Shown: positions 60,320 through 64,000 of the stretch, piece by piece
Layout of the letters: every line of letters begins with the position of its first letter
Numbering within the stretch: the first letter of the stretch is position 1
Source: an uncultured bacterium
GTDB taxonomy: Bacteria; Bacteroidota; Bacteroidia; Bacteroidales; Rikenellaceae
DNA length: 64,000 bases
Reading direction: 5' to 3'
Assembly (NCBI GenBank): GCA_905214725.1
Contig: CAJMNH010000001.1
Coordinates: 372,001 to 436,000, forward strand
Notes under the pieces: generated by a model
Database searches by the model: none
Seen by the model: only the letters and a program-made list of their open reading frames with translations
Told to the model about the DNA's origin: nothing
Program-made: the position numbers and the translations under genes

Positions 60320-61231
60320 ATGAGCAAATTCAAACCCCATATCGCCCTGCTGGTGTGCAACATTCTCTGGGCGATGGACTATCCCTTCTACAACATCGTA
60401 CTGCCCAAGTACGTCCATCCGATGGCGATGGTATCGGGCTCGCTGATCGTGACAGCGCTGCTGTCGCTCATCCCGCTCATCTGGCAAAAATCCGAGAAGG
60501 TGGCGCGCGCCGACATCCGCAAACTGATCGGCGCCGCGCTGCTGATCGGCGTACTGCGCAAGGTCTTTATCATGTACGGACTCTCGATGACTTCACCCAT
60601 CGACGGATCGATCATCGACACCGTCGTTCCGCTGCTCGTACTGGTCGTATCGGTGCTGCTGGGAATGGATCACTTCACGAAACTGAAGATCGCAGGACTG
60701 GTACTCGGCATGGCGGGCGCCGTCGCCGTAGTGCTGACAGGCATCTCGGCCGCCCATACGCATTCTCATCTTTTGGGCAATATCCTGATCCTGCTTTGCG
60801 CCTGCGTTACCTCCCTCTATATGGTCTGGTTCAAACGGCTCATTGCCAAATACCGCATCTCGACCGTGCTGAGATGGCTCTACTGCTCGGCCGCCATCGT
60901 GGCCCTGCCGTTCGGCCTGCGGGCGATCATCCACACCGATTATGCCGCCATTGCGCAGCACGCGCTCTTTCCGACGCTGTTCGTGCTGATCGTACCGACC
61001 TATCTGCCCAATTTGATGCTCAACTATGCGCTCAAAACCGTGCAACCTACCGTTTCGAGCATCTACACCTACCTGCAACCCGTACTGGCGATTGCAATTT
61101 CCGTTGCGATGGGATTGGACAAGCTGCACGTCGATACGGTAATCTTCACGCTCGTGATCTTCGTCGGCGTGGCGTTGGTGCTGAAATCCTACACCTCGCA
61201 TTCCGACGCGCCCGTCTCACGGACGCACTGA
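60320..61231 (+). CDS. EamA/DMT-family transporter
   Basis: 303 residues from MSKFKPHIALLVCNILWAMD. Ten membrane helices in two EamA repeats (residues 5-135 and 150-295); IAGLVLGMAGAVAVVLTGIS ends the first half and VSSIYTYLQPVLAIAISVAM lies in the second. It exports or imports small metabolites; substrate unknown. It converges with a second DMT gene 8 bases away with no terminator seen between them. Confidence 0.88.
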   Translation: MSKFKPHIALLVCNILWAMDYPFYNIVLPKYVHPMAMVSGSLIVTALLSLIPLIWQKSEKVARADIRKLIGAALLIGVLRKVFIMYGLSMTSPIDGSIIDTVVPLLVLVVSVLLGMDHFTKLKIAGLVLGMAGAVAVVLTGISAAHTHSHLLGNILILLCACVTSLYMVWFKRLIAKYRISTVLRWLYCSAAIVALPFGLRAIIHTDYAAIAQHALFPTLFVLIVPTYLPNLMLNYALKTVQPTVSSIYTYLQPVLAIAISVAMGLDKLHVDTVIFTLVIFVGVALVLKSYTSHSDAPVSRTH

Positions 61232-61239
61232 CCCACCCC

Positions 61240-62139
61240 TTACCGCGAGCCGATCCAGAGGAAGATCATGCCGATGAGAATCAGCAGCAGGTCGAACGCC
61301 TTGGCGCGCAGGTTGCGTTCGTGGAAAAGCAGTGCGCCGAAGCCGAAGGAGACGACGACCGATCCGCGGCGGATCATCGAGACGACCGAGATCATCGCGT
61401 CCGAATCGCTCAGCGCATAGAGATAACAGAGATCGGCAGCCGACAGAAAGAGCGAGATAAAGGGAATCGCCCAACTCCAATGAAACGGGGTAGTGCGCCG
61501 CCGGCGCGGCCTCCAGATCAGCAGCACGGCCGCGGACATCATCCAGAATTGATAGAAGGTATACCAACTCTGTACGAAAACGGGGTCGAGCCGACGGGTA
61601 ATGAACTTGTCGTAGAGTCCGCTCGCAGCCCCCAGTACGGCCGCCGCCGCAATGCAGAGAATCCACACGTTATGACGAAAATCGACCCCTTCCTTGCGGC
61701 TCGACCGGCTCAGCAGAAACAGCGAACCGACCGCCAGCGCGACGCCGATCCACTGGTAGCCGTTGAGTCGTTCGCCGAAGATCAGCATGGCCCCGACGAG
61801 CGTCATCACCGGACGGGTGGCGTTGATCGGCCCGACGATCGTCAGCGGCAGATGTTTGATGCCGAAATAGCCGAATACCCACGACGAAAGGACGATGCAC
61901 GATTTGAGCACGACGAGCAGATGGGCGTGCAGACCGCCCGTCGGACAACGCAGAGGCGTGGCGTCGAACCACCCCCAACCGCCTGCCGTCGAGAGAATCG
62001 TCGGTAAAAACAGAAGCGATGAAAAAAGGGTGTTGAGCAGCAGCACCGGCAGCACGGCATTGTCGCGCAGCGCCTGTTTCTTCGATACATCGTACAGCCC
62101 CAGCAACGCCGCCGAGGTGAATGCCAGCAGCAACCACAT
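61240..62139 (-). CDS. EamA/DMT-family transporter
   Basis: 299 residues starting MWLLLAFTSAALLGLYDVSK. Ten membrane helices with the EamA repeats (LTIVGPINATRPVMTLVGAM and MISVVSMIRRGSVVVSFGFG). The SxxxLGxYDxxKKxA opening is typical of a nucleoside-sugar- or metabolite-exporter subgroup. It lies 6 bases after lysA and may be translated with it, which could hint at export of lysine or a cell-wall precursor; that is inference. Confidence 0.87.
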   Translation of the reverse strand: MWLLLAFTSAALLGLYDVSKKQALRDNAVLPVLLLNTLFSSLLFLPTILSTAGGWGWFDATPLRCPTGGLHAHLLVVLKSCIVLSSWVFGYFGIKHLPLTIVGPINATRPVMTLVGAMLIFGERLNGYQWIGVALAVGSLFLLSRSSRKEGVDFRHNVWILCIAAAAVLGAASGLYDKFITRRLDPVFVQSWYTFYQFWMMSAAVLLIWRPRRRRTTPFHWSWAIPFISLFLSAADLCYLYALSDSDAMISVVSMIRRGSVVVSFGFGALLFHERNLRAKAFDLLLILIGMIFLWIGSR

Positions 62140-62145
62140 GGGCGG

Positions 62146-63306
62146 CTACATCAGATCTTCGCCGTAGACGGCGCCGGGCAGATCGTGGAGATTGTAGCGC
62201 GACGCCATCGACATGCCGTAGGCTCCGGCCGACTTGATCGTCAGCAGGTCGCCGCGCGACGAACGGCGCAGGCTCACGTTTTCGTCGAAACGGTCGGTCG
62301 ATTCGCAAGCCGTGCCGACGACCGTATACTTGTCCTTGCGGTCGGTCTCGGCCGTAATGTTCTCGATATTGTGATAGGAACCGTAGAGCGCCGGACGGAT
62401 CAGTTCGGTCATCGAGGCGTCGACGATAAGCAGTTTGCGCCCCGTGGCGGTCGTCTTGTTGAACAACACGCGCGTAATCAATTCGCCGCACTCGCCGACG
62501 ATCGACCTTCCGAACTCGAAATGGACTTCGCGGTCGCCGACGTGCAGATGGTTATGGACGATGGCGAACAACGAAGCGAAATTAGGAATCGGTTCGTTCT
62601 CAGGCATGTCGTAGTTGATGCCCAGACCGCCGCCCACGTCGACGAAACGGAACGAAAAGCCCAGCCGTTCGAGGTTCTCGACGATGACGTTTACCTTCTG
62701 GCACATATTTTCGAAAACATGCAGTTCGCGAATCTGCGAACCGATATGCAGGTGTACGCCGACGATTTTCAGATGCGCCAGCGAACGAATCCGCTTGGCG
62801 TTATCCAGAATTTCCTCGTAGGAGATGCCGAACTTGCTGTCGGCCTGACCCGTGTCGATACAGTGATTGGTCTTGGGATCGATGTCGGGATTGACACGCA
62901 GAGCGACCTCTATCGTGCGGCCCGCTTCGGCGGCCATTGCGTCGAGCACCAACAACTCCTCGATCGACTCGCAGTTGATGGCCATGATTCCCTGCTCGAT
63001 GGCGTAACGCAACTCCTTGTCGCGCTTGCCGACGCCGGCATAGACGATCGTCTTGGGGTCGAAACCCGCCTCGATGGCCTTCCGCACCTCGTTGCCCGAT
63101 GCGCAATCGATGCCCAGTCCATACTCGCGAATGATCGAAAGCAGGCGATCGTCATAGTTGGCCTTGATGGCGTAATGCACCTTGTAGTTGTACCGTTTCG
63201 ACTCGTTGACCACGCTTTCGAGCGTCTGGCGCAACAATTCCGTGTCATAAAGGTAGAAGGGGGTCTCCATGTCCCGCAAGCGGGAGGCAATACGTCTGCT
63301 TAACAT
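62146..63306 (-). CDS. lysA: Diaminopimelate decarboxylase
   Basis: 386 residues. Fold-type III PLP enzyme: the Schiff-base Lys in VHYAIKANYDDRLLSIIREY near residue 47, VHLHIGSQIRE near 185, FVDVGGGLGINYD near 225, FEFGRSIVGECGELITRVL near 270 and GTACESTDRFDENVSL near 325 (with the active-site Cys). It makes L-lysine from meso-diaminopimelate. The first residues MLSRRIASRLRDMETPFYLY fit the family start. Upstream, the prenyltransferase gene ends 22 bases away. Confidence 0.95.
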   Translation of the reverse strand: MLSRRIASRLRDMETPFYLYDTELLRQTLESVVNESKRYNYKVHYAIKANYDDRLLSIIREYGLGIDCASGNEVRKAIEAGFDPKTIVYAGVGKRDKELRYAIEQGIMAINCESIEELLVLDAMAAEAGRTIEVALRVNPDIDPKTNHCIDTGQADSKFGISYEEILDNAKRIRSLAHLKIVGVHLHIGSQIRELHVFENMCQKVNVIVENLERLGFSFRFVDVGGGLGINYDMPENEPIPNFASLFAIVHNHLHVGDREVHFEFGRSIVGECGELITRVLFNKTTATGRKLLIVDASMTELIRPALYGSYHNIENITAETDRKDKYTVVGTACESTDRFDENVSLRRSSRGDLLTIKSAGAYGMSMASRYNLHDLPGAVYGEDLM

Positions 63307-63328
63307 AATCCGAATCTATTAAAATTAA

Positions 63329-64000
63329 CTAACCTACAATCAATTGAGCGATCACGAAAACCGCCAGCGTAAGGCTCGCCAGTCCATTGAGCGTGCCGAA
63401 AGCGATCCCGATATTGCGCTGGCGCGCTGGCGTTACCAACAGGTGTTCCGTCACGAGAATCGCGACGAACAACGCTTCACCCGCCCACAGCAGCGCGCCC
63501 TGCGGACAATAACTGCAAAACCACAGCAGCGCGCCTACGCTGACCGCATGCAGCGCCACGCTGATTGCAAGCGCCGTACGCAGCGAAAAACGCTGGGGAA
63601 TGGAGTGCAGGCCGTGCGCACGATCGTAATCGGCGTCCTGCAAGGCGTAAATAATGTCAAAGCCGCCGCACCACGTCATTACCAGCAACGCCAGAATACA
63701 GGGTTCGAGATCGAACCGGCCGGTCAGGGCGATATAGGCGCCGACGGGTGCGATCGAGAGCGACAGTCCCAGCACCAGATGCGCCGCCCACGTGAAGCGT
63801 TTGCAATAACTGTATCCCATGATAACGACAAGCGCTACGGGCGACAGCAGCGCCGTGAGACGGTTGATCGTCGCCGCACACGCCACGAAAAACAGGGCGT
63901 TGACAATCACGAACGTCAACGCCCGACGGGGCGAAATCACGCCGGCGGGAATCTCCCGATCCGCGGTGCGCGGGTTCGCCGCATCGATACGCCGGTCGGC
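63329..64000 (-). CDS. UbiA-family prenyltransferase, 5' end outside the window
   Basis: 224 residues remain. The frame stays open to the right edge and includes DRRIDAANPRTADREIPAG, the first prenyl-diphosphate Mg motif (DxxxDxxNxRT) of UbiA enzymes, and DADYDRAHGLHSIPQRF, the second (DxxxD). About seven membrane helices follow. It should attach a polyprenyl chain to an aromatic precursor, probably in menaquinone synthesis (UbiA- or MqnP-like); the missing N-terminus of about 60 residues prevents a firmer call. The apparent start at 63940 is an internal codon. Confidence 0.88.
   Translation of the reverse strand, partial: ADRRIDAANPRTADREIPAGVISPRRALTFVIVNALFFVACAATINRLTALLSPVALVVIMGYSYCKRFTWAAHLVLGLSLSIAPVGAYIALTGRFDLEPCILALLVMTWCGGFDIIYALQDADYDRAHGLHSIPQRFSLRTALAISVALHAVSVGALLWFCSYCPQGALLWAGEALFVAILVTEHLLVTPARQRNIGIAFGTLNGLASLTLAVFVIAQLIVG

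Noticed and set aside
1..64000. tRNA or rRNA genes, insertion sequences, prophage
   Set aside because: No cloverleaf with CCA-end context, no rRNA stretches, and no transposase, integrase or phage proteins were recognised on either strand.

Overview
The window is a stretch of Bacteroidota chromosome. The main clues are a short primary sigma factor (286 residues), promoters of the TTTG-N19/20-TAnnTTTG type, few strong Shine-Dalgarno sites, an OMP_b-brl_3 TonB-type barrel with an N-terminal carboxypeptidase-like domain, and the DUF3276/PUR, DUF4491, DUF4890 and DUF368 families. High GC (by eye in the upper 50s), strong third-position GC (which produces many long antisense shadow frames) and the gene set suggest Alistipes or another member of the Rikenellaceae; that placement is inference. 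No rRNA, tRNA, insertion sequence, prophage or CRISPR array was seen. Almost everything is housekeeping.

Layout. 1-8308: an M20 peptidase fragment and a GlmM-type mutase on the minus strand, divergent from a nucleoside phosphorylase. Then a tight plus-strand run: dnaN, a short HU-like protein, a DEDD exonuclease, a LysM/periplasmic-binding protein, rex, an FAD synthetase lacking a recognisable riboflavin-kinase domain, and a thioesterase. 8309-9215: an AT-rich island with an orphan lipoprotein. 9314-13529: htpG and a TlpA-like lipoprotein. 13603-19304 (minus): a metal permease fused to an HMA domain, trxA and dnaE. 19833-27082: a DUF2007 protein, aroE, DUF368, PUR protein, a C-terminal processing protease, hisS and ettA. 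27603-33553: rubrerythrin, CapA-like protein, DUF4491, porin, metallophosphoesterase and a RibD-type protein with its domains in reversed order. 33655-38497: a TolC/HlyD/two-permease exporter without an ATPase gene. 38592-45125 (minus): a TonB-type barrel, a CpxP-like protein, a LytTR regulator with its kinase, and a gamma-carbonic-anhydrase-like protein. 45653-50852: metK, a small acidic protein, htrA, rpoD and a second CpxP-like protein. 51106-64000: GH20 hexosaminidase, mazG, pheT, a CBM9-like protein, glpK-glpF, two DMT transporters, lysA and a 5'-truncated UbiA-type prenyltransferase.

The most interesting material is in untranslated leaders. metK has a leader of about 290 nt that starts with what looks like a SAM-II riboswitch. 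Further down that leader, and in the leaders of the DUF2007 gene and ettA, lies a recurring architecture: a short hairpin, a GAGRG..TRTC box, a second hairpin, and a longer stem whose sequence differs completely between copies while pairing is kept, ending just before the start codon. metK, dnaE and pheT also share a promoter-bearing repeat of about 75 bp. These are candidates from reading by eye and have not been searched against any database.
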